Part shown: piece by piece, positions 33,347 through 42,967 of the stretch | Layout: every line of letters begins with the position of its first letter | Position numbering within the stretch: position 1 is the stretch's first letter | From: Armatimonadota bacterium | GTDB lineage: Bacteria > Armatimonadota > Fimbriimonadia > Fimbriimonadales > Fimbriimonadaceae | DNA: 64,000 nt | Direction: 5' to 3' | NCBI GenBank assembly: GCA_016125185.1 | Contig: WGMG01000006.1 | Span: forward strand, 1,488,001 to 1,552,000 | Made by a program: the position numbers and the translations under genes | The notes under the pieces: model-generated | The model's database searches: none | The model's input: only the letters and a program-made list of their open reading frames with translations | Told to the model about the DNA's origin: nothing

Positions 33347-35995
33347 ATGGGTGGTAATCGAACCGGGAGGGGGTTCAGAAGCTTCGCCAAGAAGATTCTG
33401 CCGTGGCTGCAGTCGTCTGTGGTCGGAACCGCCGTGCCGATTGCCTTCGGAGTTTTGGTCTCCATCTTCCTCTGTCTCCGTTACCGAGACGACATCGGAT
33501 CGCTCCAAAACCAATACCATCTGGAACTCGATTCCAAGGCCAAAGTCCAAGCTCAGCAGATTCAGGGGATGTTCCAGGAAATCCACCACGGTCTGCAGAC
33601 CGTTGCCAACATGCCCGGCATTCGGCGAATCGACCTGACTCCACAGAGTCTGAGAACCAACCCTGCTGAATGGGCCGGTGATGCCTTCGAAGGTACCGAA
33701 CAAATCTTCCTCAGCCTGGCCCATGACCACGGCATCAGCGAGATCACGGTCTCACCGGTCGGCCTCGACCCCGAAAAGATCAACCCGGCGACGGGTCGCA
33801 AGTGGGCCCCATCCGCCGTTTTCGATTCCGACACCGTCAGCCAGATTTCCGACAATCAGCTTTCGCTTGAGAAGGTCGTTCGCCCAGGAGAAGTCACAGA
33901 CTACGAATATGGGGCGATGAAGAAGCAGATCGCCTTCTTCCAACAGGTTTGTCCTCGAAAGGATCAGGTCACCCTCCTCAATTACCCGGCCGTCATGAGT
34001 TCGCAGGTCACCGTCTGCGATAACCGCAACTTTCGCGTGACTCACGATGAGGCTGATCGCCGTGGATTTGTCTACTCGGTTCCCTACTACGGCCCGCAAG
34101 GTCGGCTTCGAGGAATCATCTCCTGCGTGTTCCTCACAAAGACGCTCCGCGATCTGCTGCCGAGCTCGGATGCCGCGATTGTCGACACAAGGGGGCACTT
34201 TGCCATCTATCGAGAAGGCATGGGCACCGCCACCACAAGTGCCGAAGCCATCCAAACCGCCCAGCAGGACCCTTCGCTGAACTATTCCAACGTGATCGCG
34301 CTGGCCTTCCCCGATGACTGGGGCAAGTGGCACTACTGGACTGGCAAGTCGAACCGCGATTTCCTCGGTCGAGAAGACGTCCAGATTCTCCGCACCACGA
34401 TTCTCATCGGTCTCGCCGTGCTCTGGACCGGTGTGCTCTTCCTCGTTGGTTTCATGGCCGCCGTTCGCAAGCGTCAAGAACAGCGACTAGAAACTCTTCT
34501 CCGAAGCAGCCAAGAAATCCTTTTCATGACCGATGAGAAAGGCAAAGTTCTCACGACTGGCGGCCAGATCAAGAAGGAATTGGGCTGGAATCGGGGCGAC
34601 TTTGTCGGCGTCAACCTCGGCTTCTTCGTTGTTGAGGAATCTCGACAAGAATTTGCCAAGCATATCCGGCGCGTGGCCGAAAAGGCCTACGGCGAAGAGA
34701 CGGCAGAGTTCCGCATCGAAACCCAAGACGATCGCCCAATCTGGTACGAATTCACCACCACCAACATGTCGCACGTGCCGGAGGTTGGCGGCGTTCTCAT
34801 TTCGCTCCGCAACGTCGAAACCCGCAAGCAGGCCGAACTCATGCTTCGCACCGCCAAAGACGCGGCCGAAAGCGCCAACGAGGCCAAAAGCGAATTCCTT
34901 TCGCGGATGAGCCACGAGCTCCGCACCCCCCTTAACGCCATTCTCGGCTTCGGACAGCTCCTCGAAATGACCCCCGAGACGACGCAGGACCAGGAAAGCG
35001 TGGGCCAAATCCTCAAGGCCGGGCGTCACCTACTCAATCTGGTCAACGACATTCTTGATATCTCGAAGATCGAAAGCGGTGCCGTCTCAATGTCCGTCGA
35101 ACCCATCGATTGCCTCGACGTCATCGACACGGTCGTTACGCTCGTCGATCCGCTCGCCAAGCAGACTGGCATCAGCCTCGCTGTCGAGTGCGACTATCCC
35201 TACCTCGTCATGGGCGACCGCCAGCGCGTCGTCCAAGTCCTCACCAACCTTTGCACCAACGCCATCAAGTACAACCAACCCGGCGGATCGGTCACCATTG
35301 AGGTGGAACAGCGAGCCAATGGCCAAACCACGTTCCGCATCTGCGATACCGGAATCGGCATCAACCCGCAGGTCATCGACCGGCTCTTTACCCCGTTCGA
35401 CCGTTTGGGTGCCGAACGGCTAACCGTCGAAGGAACCGGGCTCGGACTAGCCCTTTCAAAGTCGCTCGTTGAAGCTATGAATGGCACCATTGAGGTGAAT
35501 TCCACCCTCGGCAAAGGCACCATTATGGAGTTCTCGTTGCCGACTGCCGACAATCACCTTTATGTGGTCGATGGAGACCGGCAATTCGAGTTGCCGGAAA
35601 CACCGACCCCGAAGAGTGAAAGTGTACGCATTCTACACATCGAAGGTGATGTCGCCAATTTACGGCTTGTCGAGGACCTCCTCCGCGACGTGCCACGGTA
35701 CGAGCTTCGCAATGCGAGCCAAGGTAGCGTCGGCATCGAGCGAATGGCCGACTTTCGGCCTCACATCATCCTTCTCGACCTTCATCTGAACGACATGTCC
35801 GGCCTACAAGTCCTCGAATTCATCCGATGTGGCAGCCCGTTCACCGAGGCAAAGGTCATCGTTTTAAGCTCGCAAGTGGACCCGGTCCAACTCGAAAAGG
35901 CTCTCTTTCTTGGAGCCGACCATATCCACTCCAAGCCAATCGACACTCAAGAACTTCTTCACCTCTTGCACGAACTATCGGAAGCAGCAGCATGA
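33347..35995 (+). CDS. Membrane hybrid sensor histidine kinase
   Basis: An 882-residue kinase. TM1 is near residues 25-45 and TM2 near 345-368, enclosing a roughly 300-residue extracytoplasmic sensor domain of the double-Cache type by general layout. A PAS domain follows (about 380-500), HisKA with the His in [14 protein letters not shown] (near 520), HATPase with [16 protein letters not shown] and GTGLGLALS, then a receiver domain (about 765-880) with the acceptor Asp in [13 protein letters not shown] and Lys in HSKP. Its stop overlaps the start of the HD-GYP regulator by ATGA, so the two act together. The signal is unknown. Confidence 0.9.
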   Translation: MGGNRTGRGFRSFAKKILPWLQSSVVGTAVPIAFGVLVSIFLCLRYRDDIGSLQNQYHLELDSKAKVQAQQIQGMFQEIHHGLQTVANMPGIRRIDLTPQSLRTNPAEWAGDAFEGTEQIFLSLAHDHGISEITVSPVGLDPEKINPATGRKWAPSAVFDSDTVSQISDNQLSLEKVVRPGEVTDYEYGAMKKQIAFFQQVCPRKDQVTLLNYPAVMSSQVTVCDNRNFRVTHDEADRRGFVYSVPYYGPQGRLRGIISCVFLTKTLRDLLPSSDAAIVDTRGHFAIYREGMGTATTSAEAIQTAQQDPSLNYSNVIALAFPDDWGKWHYWTGKSNRDFLGREDVQILRTTILIGLAVLWTGVLFLVGFMAAVRKRQEQRLETLLRSSQEILFMTDEKGKVLTTGGQIKKELGWNRGDFVGVNLGFFVVEESRQEFAKHIRRVAEKAYGEETAEFRIETQDDRPIWYEFTTTNMSHVPEVGGVLISLRNVETRKQAELMLRTAKDAAESANEAKSEFLSRMSHELRTPLNAILGFGQLLEMTPETTQDQESVGQILKAGRHLLNLVNDILDISKIESGAVSMSVEPIDCLDVIDTVVTLVDPLAKQTGISLAVECDYPYLVMGDRQRVVQVLTNLCTNAIKYNQPGGSVTIEVEQRANGQTTFRICDTGIGINPQVIDRLFTPFDRLGAERLTVEGTGLGLALSKSLVEAMNGTIEVNSTLGKGTIMEFSLPTADNHLYVVDGDRQFELPETPTPKSESVRILHIEGDVANLRLVEDLLRDVPRYELRNASQGSVGIERMADFRPHIILLDLHLNDMSGLQVLEFIRCGSPFTEAKVIVLSSQVDPVQLEKALFLGADHIHSKPIDTQELLHLLHELSEAAA

Positions 35996-37044
35996 CAAAC
36001 CCCATTCGACTCCTGAGCTCCAGAATCCTCATTTTGGACGACGAACCAGCCAACGTTCTCCTATTGGAACGCTTGCTGGAGCAGCTGGGCTACAACAACA
36101 TCGAAACGTACACCAATCCGCTGGAAGCGCTTCCACGCATCTTGGACGTGAACGTGGATCTCGTTCTTCTCGATATCCAGATGCCGCAGCTCACCGGCTT
36201 CGAAATCCTCGAAAAGATTCGCGACCACAAGTTGGAGAATGAGTTCCGGCCCGTGATGGTCCTCACCGCCGATGCCACCGCTTCTACCAAGCGAAAGGCG
36301 CTCGCACTCGGAGCCGAAGACTTCCTCACCAAGCCGTTCGAAGCCTACGAAGTCGCTCTGCGCGTCAAGAACCTGCTCCGCACCCGACAGCTTTACAAGG
36401 AAATTTCGCTCGAAAACGACCTGCTGGAACAGCGTGTTCGCGAGCGAACGACGGAACTCGAAGAGGTTCAGCTTGAAATCGTTGACCGCCTTGGTCTCGC
36501 CACCGAATACCGAGACGACGACACGAAGGCGCATACAGCGCGAGTGGGAGACATGGCGTCCCAATTGGCTGCGACGATGGGGTTGTCGCAGAAATTCGTC
36601 CAGTTGATCCGCCTTGCTGCACCACTGCACGATATCGGCAAGATCGGCATCTCCGATCTCATTCTCCTCAAGCAGGGCAAACTTACGCCCGAGGAGTTCG
36701 AGACGATGAAGAAGCACACCGAAATCGGTGCGTCCATCCTCTCCGGCAGTAAGTCGGAAATCCTTCAACTCGCGCAGGAGATCGCTATCTCCCACCACGA
36801 GCGATGGGACGGAATGGGCTACCCACACAAGATCGGAGGAGAGAATATTCCGCTGTCCGGTCGAATCGTGTCCGTGGTCGACGTCTTCGACGCCCTCACC
36901 CACGAGCGAAGCTACAAGAAGGCTTGGCCGGTCGAAGAAGCCCTCGCTGAGATCGAAAAGAATGCTGGAACGCAGTTCGACCCCGTGGTCGTCGATGCGC
37001 TCCTCACGCTCTTCCCCGAATATCGTATGCCTAAGGCCGCCTAA
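35992..37044 (+). CDS. HD-GYP domain response regulator (RpfG-like)
   Basis: A 350-residue regulator: receiver (about 10-130; ILDDEPAN, acceptor Asp in [12 protein letters not shown], Lys in LTKPFEA), a coiled-coil linker, and an HD-GYP domain (about 165-345). All key motifs of an active c-di-GMP phosphodiesterase are present: HTARVGDMA, the HD pair in [21 protein letters not shown], and [12 protein letters not shown] with the GYP. It should linearise c-di-GMP when phosphorylated by the kinase directly upstream, with which it overlaps by ATGA. The open frame begins at 35827, but ATG 35992 is clearly right. Confidence 0.93.
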   Translation: MTNPIRLLSSRILILDDEPANVLLLERLLEQLGYNNIETYTNPLEALPRILDVNVDLVLLDIQMPQLTGFEILEKIRDHKLENEFRPVMVLTADATASTKRKALALGAEDFLTKPFEAYEVALRVKNLLRTRQLYKEISLENDLLEQRVRERTTELEEVQLEIVDRLGLATEYRDDDTKAHTARVGDMASQLAATMGLSQKFVQLIRLAAPLHDIGKIGISDLILLKQGKLTPEEFETMKKHTEIGASILSGSKSEILQLAQEIAISHHERWDGMGYPHKIGGENIPLSGRIVSVVDVFDALTHERSYKKAWPVEEALAEIEKNAGTQFDPVVVDALLTLFPEYRMPKAA

Positions 37045-37076
37045 ACCGAACCGAAATCTTCTAATATTGAGACAAG

Positions 37077-37892
37077 ATGGTCCTAAGCGCTATTCTTGTC
37101 GCCTCGACGCTGAGCGCGTCCCGCCCCGTGCCGTTCCTCATGGGCGTCCAAGCCTGGACGTTTCACAACTTTTCTGCCTTCGAAGCCATCGAGAAAACCG
37201 CCCAAGCCGGCGCAAAGTACATCGAATTCTATCCTGGCCAATCCTTCAAACCTGGCTCCAAATCTTCCATGGGTCCTGGCCTCACCGCCGAAGAGATGGC
37301 CGACCTCAAGGCCCAGCTCAACAAGTTCGGCGTGACCCCGACTGCTTATGGCGTCACCGGCATCGACAAGGACTACGACAAAGCCAAGCCGCTCTTCGTT
37401 TGGGCGAAGTCCCTCGGCCTCAAAGTCCTCAATACCGAGTCGGTCGAGTCCATCGATACTATCGAAAAGCTCGTCAAGGAGTTTGACATCAAGGTCGGCT
37501 TCCACAACCACCCCAAGAGGGCCGACAACCCCTCCTACAAAATGTGGGACCCAAACTACGTGTACGGCATCGTCAAGAACCGCGACCATCGCATCGGCTC
37601 CTGCGCCGACACCGGTCACTGGGTAAGGAGCGGCATCAAGCCCATCGACGCCCTCAACATGCTCCACGGGCGGATCGTCAGCAGTCACCTCAAGGACCTG
37701 AACGAGTTTTCACCTGACGCCCACGACATGCCTTACGGCACCGGAGTCTCCGACGTACCCGCCATTCTCGCCTTTTACGACAAGATCGGCCTCAAAGGCA
37801 CCGTATCCGTGGAATATGAATACAATTGGGACACAAACGTGGACGAAGTAGCGCAATGCATTGGCTATGTTCGTGGGCTCTATGGGCGTTAG
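37077..37892 (+). CDS. Sugar phosphate isomerase/epimerase-like TIM barrel, possibly exported
   Basis: A 271-residue xylose-isomerase-like TIM barrel protein. Features include the opening VQAWTFHNFSAFEAIEKTAQ, the metal-site region VGFHNHPKR, GSCADTGHWVRSG, and SSHLKDLNEFSPDAHDMPYG followed by VSVEYEYNWDTN near the end. The His, Asp and Glu of the metal site are all present. A hydrophobic start (MVLSAILVASTLSASRPVP) suggests a short signal peptide, as in many exported members in bacteria that degrade sugars. The substrate is unknown. TAATAT lies 9 nt before the ATG. It follows the HD-GYP gene by 32 bp without obvious functional link. Confidence 0.78.
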   Translation: MVLSAILVASTLSASRPVPFLMGVQAWTFHNFSAFEAIEKTAQAGAKYIEFYPGQSFKPGSKSSMGPGLTAEEMADLKAQLNKFGVTPTAYGVTGIDKDYDKAKPLFVWAKSLGLKVLNTESVESIDTIEKLVKEFDIKVGFHNHPKRADNPSYKMWDPNYVYGIVKNRDHRIGSCADTGHWVRSGIKPIDALNMLHGRIVSSHLKDLNEFSPDAHDMPYGTGVSDVPAILAFYDKIGLKGTVSVEYEYNWDTNVDEVAQCIGYVRGLYGR

Positions 37893-38090
37893 TTTGCGAT
37901 ACCTAGTTGTATTTGAACGTCAAAAGTGATAAATCATTTACTCGGCGCGAAGCGTTTTCAAAGCGTGGACCGTCAAGAACATACATTGTGCGGAACCGGG
38001 GGGCTTCCGCGTCGAATCGTCTGGGCGCTCTGATCAAAGGCGTTCATTGGGGTTCGGCCGATTGCGTCCCTTGATCGCATCGAGAGAACT

Positions 38091-38534
38091 ATGGGCAGAG
38101 AACCCAAAATAATCGACATATTGCTTGTGGAGGACAACGCTGGCGACGCCTTGCTTGTTCAAAAGGCCTTTGAACTAGGGCGGATTGCCAACCACATCTT
38201 CACCGTACCAAACGGCGAAGAGGCACTAAAATTTCTGAAGGGTGAGGGTGACTACGCGGGTTCACCCCGGCCCGACCTCATCATCCTCGATCTGAACATG
38301 CCAATCATGGACGGACGCGAGGCGCTGGGAAAAATCAAGGCCGACCCCGACCTTTTGTCGATCCCGATCATCGTGATGACGACATCCGACGACGAGCGGG
38401 ACATCATGAACAGCTACAAGCTGCACGTCAACTGCTACATCACCAAACCCGTGCAAGTTCGCGATTTTCTTGAAGTCATCAAGGCAATCGACTACTTCTG
38501 GATTGGAGTCGTATCGTTGCCCGGAAACGATTGA
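38091..38534 (+). CDS. Single-domain response regulator, Rcp1-like (1)
   Basis: A 147-residue receiver without output domain. The acidic pair is in LLVEDNAGDALLVQKAFE, the acceptor Asp in LIILDLNMPIMDG and the Lys in CYITKPVQVRDF. The NAGDA-type loop and the long helix before FLKGEGDYA mark the cyanobacterial Rcp1 group, partners of phytochrome-like kinases. It is paralogous to the gene at 41308; their C-terminal halves share SYKLHVNCYITKPVQV exactly. It ends overlapping or just before the large kinase, so it is likely part of one operon with it. Confidence 0.92.
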   Translation: MGREPKIIDILLVEDNAGDALLVQKAFELGRIANHIFTVPNGEEALKFLKGEGDYAGSPRPDLIILDLNMPIMDGREALGKIKADPDLLSIPIIVMTTSDDERDIMNSYKLHVNCYITKPVQVRDFLEVIKAIDYFWIGVVSLPGND

Positions 38535-38545
38535 CGGGCAAGACT

Positions 38546-41302
38546 ATGTCGCAAAGCCCTCGCCCGTCTGAAGCGGAGATCACGAGCCTCCAGGTTAGCA
38601 ACACCGAAGACTACGCGATTTTTGCACTCGGTGTCGATGGCGAAATCCTAACCTGGAATCGGGGGGCCGAATGCCTTCTTGGCCTGAAGCGGAACGAGGC
38701 CGTTGGTCAGCCGTTTGCCCTGCTCTGCCAGACCCTCGACACGACACCGGATAAGCCGGAAGAGATTCTTTCCTTCGCCCTCTCGAAGGGGCGATACGAG
38801 GAACAGAGTCACCGCCACCGTCCAGATGGCTCTACCTACTGGATTGAGTTCTCGGTGTCCCCCCTCTATGACGAGGGCAAATCTCATGTCGGCTACTCCG
38901 TCGTGGCAAAGGATATTAGCGACATACGTAAATCACTGGCCCGAGAGCGTCTTATCCACAACATCGCTACGATCTCGGCCGAGGCAGGAGACCATATCGC
39001 CTTCCTCTGGACAGTAATGTCGCAAATTGGCCATTACTTTCAGTGGCAGGTCGGCCACGTTTTCTTGAGGGAAAAGCCAAGCGGTCCCCTCAAATCCACC
39101 GATATCTGGTACTGTCTCGACAACTCCGAAAACTATCGCGAACTCATCGAAGTCACCAAAGGAATCGAAGTCGAACCGAATGTCGGAACCCCAGGTCGAG
39201 CGCTGGCCACCAAGAAAGTTGTCTTTGTACCGGACCTCTTTGCCGACGACGCTCTCCTCCGATTCGAACAGCTTGTTGCGACTGGTCTAACTGCCACCAT
39301 CAGCATCCCAATCCTGGTCCACAACGAGGTTTTTGCCATTATCGAGTTCGCAACGCGGGAAAAGGTTGCCGACACCGTATTTGTCGTCGACCTCGCCGAA
39401 GTTCTCAGCGCCCAAATATCCCAAATATTTGAGTTGAGGCGAGCCCTCGACGACCAAATGGCTTTCGACAATGCCTCGCGCGATCTCCTCTGTTGGGTCG
39501 GCTACGACGCTTATTTCAAGTTCGCGAGCCCGAGCTGGTCGACGGTACTTGGGTACACCCCAGAAGAAGTTCTGAAAATCCCTTGGCCCGAACTCGTCCA
39601 TCCCGACGAGCTTGACTACGCTCTCCAAAACGGTCGTCGTCAAATCGAAGAGGGCGCAACCGTAGAAATCATTCTTCGCTTCAAGCACAAGGACGGCTCT
39701 TTCCGATCGATAGAGTGGCACTCGGTTCCCCTCCCCGAGCGGGAAATGATATACGCAATCGGCCGCGACGTCACGCAAAAGATCGCCACCGAACGCCAAC
39801 TTCAAGAAACCCTTGCGCTCCAAGACGCCGTTCTTAACGCGTCGCACTACGGCATCATCTGCGTCAACTTGGAAGGTGCGGTCACCGTCTTCAATAAAGG
39901 TGCCGAAAGGATTCTAGGCTACACAGCCGAGGAGTTTGTCGGCGTCAAAGGCCCACCTCGCCTGACCGATCCCACTACATTGGCCGAACGTGCGTCGGAC
40001 CTTTCCAAAGCCCTTGGCCACCCAGTACAAGCCGACGTGGCCGGATTCACCGAACTGGCTGAGTCTGGCATCGATCAAGAATTCGAGTGGACCTACATCC
40101 GAAAGGACGGTACCCGCTTCCCAGGCCTGCTTGCCGTCTCTGCGTTGCGCGACGAGAGCGGCGAAATGAACGGCTACATGGGCATCATCCAGGACATCAC
40201 TAAGCGCCGCGAGGCCGAAGATGCCACGGAGCGCCTGCTCGCCATCGTTTCCCAGTCGCCGGACCTGATCGGTTTCATCGATTCCAACGAACGAATCGTT
40301 TACCAGAATTTGGGAGGCAATCGCATGCTGGGTTATGCCGACGACTTCGACTTCGTTGGGCAGGACGTCACCCAGTTCATGACGGAGGCAGCCATCGATC
40401 GAGCCCGAAATATCGTTGTTCCCGCTATTCTGGAGCACGGCATCTGGACTGGCGAGTCCGAATTCATGCGCCAAGATGGAAGCCGAATTCCCGTGTCCCA
40501 GGTCATCTTCTTCCTGCCCAATAAGGACGGCGAGCCGCCGTACATTGCAACGATTGCACGGGACATCACGGAGTTCAAGCGTTCCCAGGCCCAAATGTCC
40601 CTTCAGGCCCAGAAGCTTCAGCACTCAAACCAGGAACTGGAACAGTTCGCATACGTCGCCTCCCATGACCTCCAAGAGCCGCTCCGTATGGTTTGTAGCT
40701 TCCTTGGCCTCCTCGAAATTGAGTTCGACGACCAACTCACCCCCGACGCACGGGAATACATCCGCTATGCCGTCGATGGTGGCATGCGGATGAGAAGCCT
40801 CATCGACGGCCTCCTCGATTTCTCACGGGTGGGTCGGCAAAATCTCGCCCTCGAATCAACATCGATGGAGTTAGCCCTTCAGGACGCCGTGCAGAATCTC
40901 AAGATCGCTGTGGCAGAGTCCGGCGCAACCGTCACCCACAGCCCCCTTCCTACGGTCATGGGAGATCGCACCAGTCTCACCCGTCTTCTCCAAAATCTCG
41001 TCGGTAACTCTATCAAATTCCGAGCCGATCAGCCGCCTCAGGTTCATGTTGGAGTGGAAGACACGGATGGAGACGAGTACCGATTCTGGATCGAAGACAA
41101 CGGCATTGGCATCGACCCCAAGCACGAGGAGAAAATCTTCCTGATTTTCCAACGTCTCCATGCTCGAGACAAATATCCGGGCAATGGAATTGGACTCTCG
41201 ATTTGCCGTAAAATTGTCGAGCGCCACGGCGGCAAGCTTTGGCTCGATAAAGAGAAAACCGGGGGAGCGAGGTTCTACTTCACCCTCAAAAAAGGGACCT
41301 AG
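38546..41302 (+). CDS. Soluble multi-PAS/GAF histidine kinase (phytochrome-like output)
   Basis: A 918-residue kinase with no membrane helices. It has a PAS domain (about 18-130), GAF (about 150-310), three more PAS/PAC units (about 315-430, 435-560, 565-680), then HisKA (FAYVASHDLQEPLRMVCSF, of the phytochrome-associated kind) and HATPase (DNGIGI, then GNGIGLSICRKIVERHGG). The GAF region lacks an obvious bilin-binding Cys, so it is not clearly a phytochrome. It lies between two Rcp1-like receivers, which are probably its phosphorylation targets. I chose ATG 38546; a TTG at 38531 overlapping the previous stop is an alternative. Confidence 0.9.
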   Translation: MSQSPRPSEAEITSLQVSNTEDYAIFALGVDGEILTWNRGAECLLGLKRNEAVGQPFALLCQTLDTTPDKPEEILSFALSKGRYEEQSHRHRPDGSTYWIEFSVSPLYDEGKSHVGYSVVAKDISDIRKSLARERLIHNIATISAEAGDHIAFLWTVMSQIGHYFQWQVGHVFLREKPSGPLKSTDIWYCLDNSENYRELIEVTKGIEVEPNVGTPGRALATKKVVFVPDLFADDALLRFEQLVATGLTATISIPILVHNEVFAIIEFATREKVADTVFVVDLAEVLSAQISQIFELRRALDDQMAFDNASRDLLCWVGYDAYFKFASPSWSTVLGYTPEEVLKIPWPELVHPDELDYALQNGRRQIEEGATVEIILRFKHKDGSFRSIEWHSVPLPEREMIYAIGRDVTQKIATERQLQETLALQDAVLNASHYGIICVNLEGAVTVFNKGAERILGYTAEEFVGVKGPPRLTDPTTLAERASDLSKALGHPVQADVAGFTELAESGIDQEFEWTYIRKDGTRFPGLLAVSALRDESGEMNGYMGIIQDITKRREAEDATERLLAIVSQSPDLIGFIDSNERIVYQNLGGNRMLGYADDFDFVGQDVTQFMTEAAIDRARNIVVPAILEHGIWTGESEFMRQDGSRIPVSQVIFFLPNKDGEPPYIATIARDITEFKRSQAQMSLQAQKLQHSNQELEQFAYVASHDLQEPLRMVCSFLGLLEIEFDDQLTPDAREYIRYAVDGGMRMRSLIDGLLDFSRVGRQNLALESTSMELALQDAVQNLKIAVAESGATVTHSPLPTVMGDRTSLTRLLQNLVGNSIKFRADQPPQVHVGVEDTDGDEYRFWIEDNGIGIDPKHEEKIFLIFQRLHARDKYPGNGIGLSICRKIVERHGGKLWLDKEKTGGARFYFTLKKGT

Positions 41303-41307
41303 CACGA

Positions 41308-41763
41308 ATGAGCTACAGCGGACAAGTGATCGATATCCTTCTGGTCGAAGACAATCCTGGCGACGCCAAATTGGTGCAAAAGGCTTTTGAGCTCGGCAAG
41401 CTTGCCAATCGTATCTGGCATGTGCCTGACGGCGAGCGAGCCTTACAGTTCTTGCACCACGAAGGGGAGTTTGCCGAGGCCCCTCGTCCCGACATCATCC
41501 TCCTCGACCTCAACATGCCCGGCATCGATGGCCGCGAAGTCCTCTCCCACATCAAGAACAGCCCGGACCTGATGACCATCCCCGTCATCATCATGACCAC
41601 CTCGTCCGCCGAACAGGACATCCTAGAGAGCTACAAGCTCCACGTCAACTGCTACATCACCAAACCCGTCCAGGTTCAGGACTTCATCACCGTCGTGAAG
41701 ACTATCGACGAATTCTGGATCGGCGTCGTCAAGTTGCCGCGCCACGCCACGAGCGATAGCTGA
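41308..41763 (+). CDS. Single-domain response regulator, Rcp1-like (2)
   Basis: A 151-residue receiver, 5 bp after the kinase stop. It is highly similar to the receiver at 38091: LLVEDNPGDAKLVQKAFELGK, acceptor Asp in IILLDLNMPGIDG, and the shared SYKLHVNCYITKPVQV followed by IDEFWIGVVKLP. Two near-copies around one kinase suggest that the kinase splits or buffers its signal between them. No output domain is present, so a further protein must read the phosphorylated state. Confidence 0.92.
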   Translation: MSYSGQVIDILLVEDNPGDAKLVQKAFELGKLANRIWHVPDGERALQFLHHEGEFAEAPRPDIILLDLNMPGIDGREVLSHIKNSPDLMTIPVIIMTTSSAEQDILESYKLHVNCYITKPVQVQDFITVVKTIDEFWIGVVKLPRHATSDS

Positions 41764-41779
41764 TCAACTAGTTGAGGTC

Positions 41780-41834
41780 AGCGAGGGAAATGATGCGAAG
41801 CGGAATCGGGGCGAGACATGTCTCGCGGGATTGG
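41780..41834 (+). repeat. Family C palindromic repeat, copy 1
   Basis: Aligns with 53455-53507 (AGCGAGGG, CGAAG, AATCGGGG conserved). Its core is GCGAGAC-AT-GTCTCGC (41811-41826). In the other copy the core is GCAAAGC-CT-GCTTTGC, so three base pairs of the stem changed together. Confidence 0.75.
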
Positions 41835-41881
41835 AAAGTGGGCGTCTTGTGGGTGGGTCATTGGGCGAGAAAACCCAGGAG

Positions 41882-41944
41882 TGCTACCTCACTGCCGAGG
41901 CTTAGGGCAAACTACTGAATCTGTAATCAGAGGTTCTGAGGTTA
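41882..41944 (+). repeat. Family B repeat, copy 2
   Basis: 49 of 63 positions match 30672-30734. It lies 48 bp after a family C element in the 272-bp gap before the DUF1684 gene. That gap shows nothing else recognisable. Confidence 0.65.
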
Positions 41945-42020
41945 AGAGCCGCTAAGCGACACCATGACTTCTCAAGGAAAACGCATTGGCCCACCCAAAG
42001 CAATGGACATGAACCCACTT

Positions 42021-42029
42021 TGGTAAAGT
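42021..42029 (+). promoter_or_regulatory. Extended -10 promoter of the DUF1684 gene
   Basis: TGGTAAAGT is an extended -10 element (TG-n-TAAAGT). It ends 6 nt before the ATG at 42036 and there is no ribosome binding site, suggesting a leaderless mRNA. Confidence 0.45.
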
Positions 42030-42035
42030 GACAAT

Positions 42036-42911
42036 ATGAGTTTGATTGCCTATTCCACTGCGCTGATCCTAGCCATGAGCAACCCCAAAGACTACAAAGC
42101 CGAAATCGAGAAGTGGCGTCACGATGCCAACGCCCAACTGCTCACCCCCGAAGGTTGGCTCTCGGTCGCTGGACTATTCTGGCTCCAAGAAGGCGACAAC
42201 TCTCTCGGAACCAAAGCCGACGAAGCCGTCACGCTTCCCCACTACGCTTCGCCCCTCGCCCAGGTCGGCACCCTCACCCGTACCGGCAAGAAGGTCACGC
42301 TCAAAGTCGCCGACGGTGCCGATGTGAAAGTCGACGGCAAAACCGGCTCGACCTTCGATCTGAAGTCCGACAACGACCAGGACACCAGCACAGTGTCCGT
42401 CGGCCCCGTCACCTTCAAGATCATCGTCCGCGGCGAAAGAGTCGGCGTCCGCCTCTTCGATTCACAATGCAAAGCCGTCAAGGAATTCAAGGGCCGCAAA
42501 TGGTATCCCGTCAAGCCTGAATTCAAGATTGAGGCGAAGTTCGTCCCGTATACACCCGCCAAGACGGTGTCGATTCTCAACGTCCTTGGCGACTCATCGC
42601 CGGCAAAAGTCTCCGGCTACGTCGAATTTCCCATGCACGGCAAGACCGTCCGCCTCGATGCCATCGATGAAGGCGGCGAAATACTCTTCTTCAACTTCCG
42701 CGACGCCACCAGCGGCAAGCAAACCTATGACGCCGGGCGCTTCCTCTACAGTGGTCCGCCCAAAGACGGCAAAGTGACCCTCGACTTCAACCGCGCCGTC
42801 AACCCGCCCTGCGCTTTCACGTCCTATGCCACTTGCCCGCTCCCGCCCAAGTCGAACATTCTCGATGTCCCCATCGAAGCCGGCGAACTCATACACCACC
42901 CGACGCACTGA
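42036..42911 (+). CDS. DUF1684 family protein
   Basis: A 291-residue protein with the DUF1684 hallmarks: EIEKWRHDANAQLLTPEGWL followed by SVAGLFWLQEGDNSLG at the start, a central IIVRGERVGVRLFDSQC, GRKWYPVKPEFKIEAKFVPY, and an Asn-Pro-Pro-Cys-Ala-Phe segment near the end. Family members are beta-rich and often exported; here the first 14 residues (MSLIAYSTALILAMS) are weakly hydrophobic, so export is uncertain. Biochemical role is unknown. It converges on ftsZ, from which it is separated by a bidirectional terminator. Confidence 0.85.
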   Translation: MSLIAYSTALILAMSNPKDYKAEIEKWRHDANAQLLTPEGWLSVAGLFWLQEGDNSLGTKADEAVTLPHYASPLAQVGTLTRTGKKVTLKVADGADVKVDGKTGSTFDLKSDNDQDTSTVSVGPVTFKIIVRGERVGVRLFDSQCKAVKEFKGRKWYPVKPEFKIEAKFVPYTPAKTVSILNVLGDSSPAKVSGYVEFPMHGKTVRLDAIDEGGEILFFNFRDATSGKQTYDAGRFLYSGPPKDGKVTLDFNRAVNPPCAFTSYATCPLPPKSNILDVPIEAGELIHHPTH

Positions 42912-42950
42912 CAAAAAAATCCCCTGGGTGGGTGACCCCAGGGGATTTTT
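42912..42950. terminator. Bidirectional terminator between DUF1684 gene and ftsZ
   Basis: ATCCCCTGGG pairs with CCCAGGGGAT (10-bp stem). The stem is flanked by an A-tract (42913-42919) and TTTTT (42946-42950), so it works in both directions for the two convergent genes. Confidence 0.9.
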
Positions 42951-42967
42951 CAGTAAGCCGAAGTAGC

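Noticed and set aside
38949-38957. Perfect DnaA-box-like TTATCCACA
   Set aside because: A single copy inside a kinase coding sequence, with no partner or AT-rich region; likely chance.
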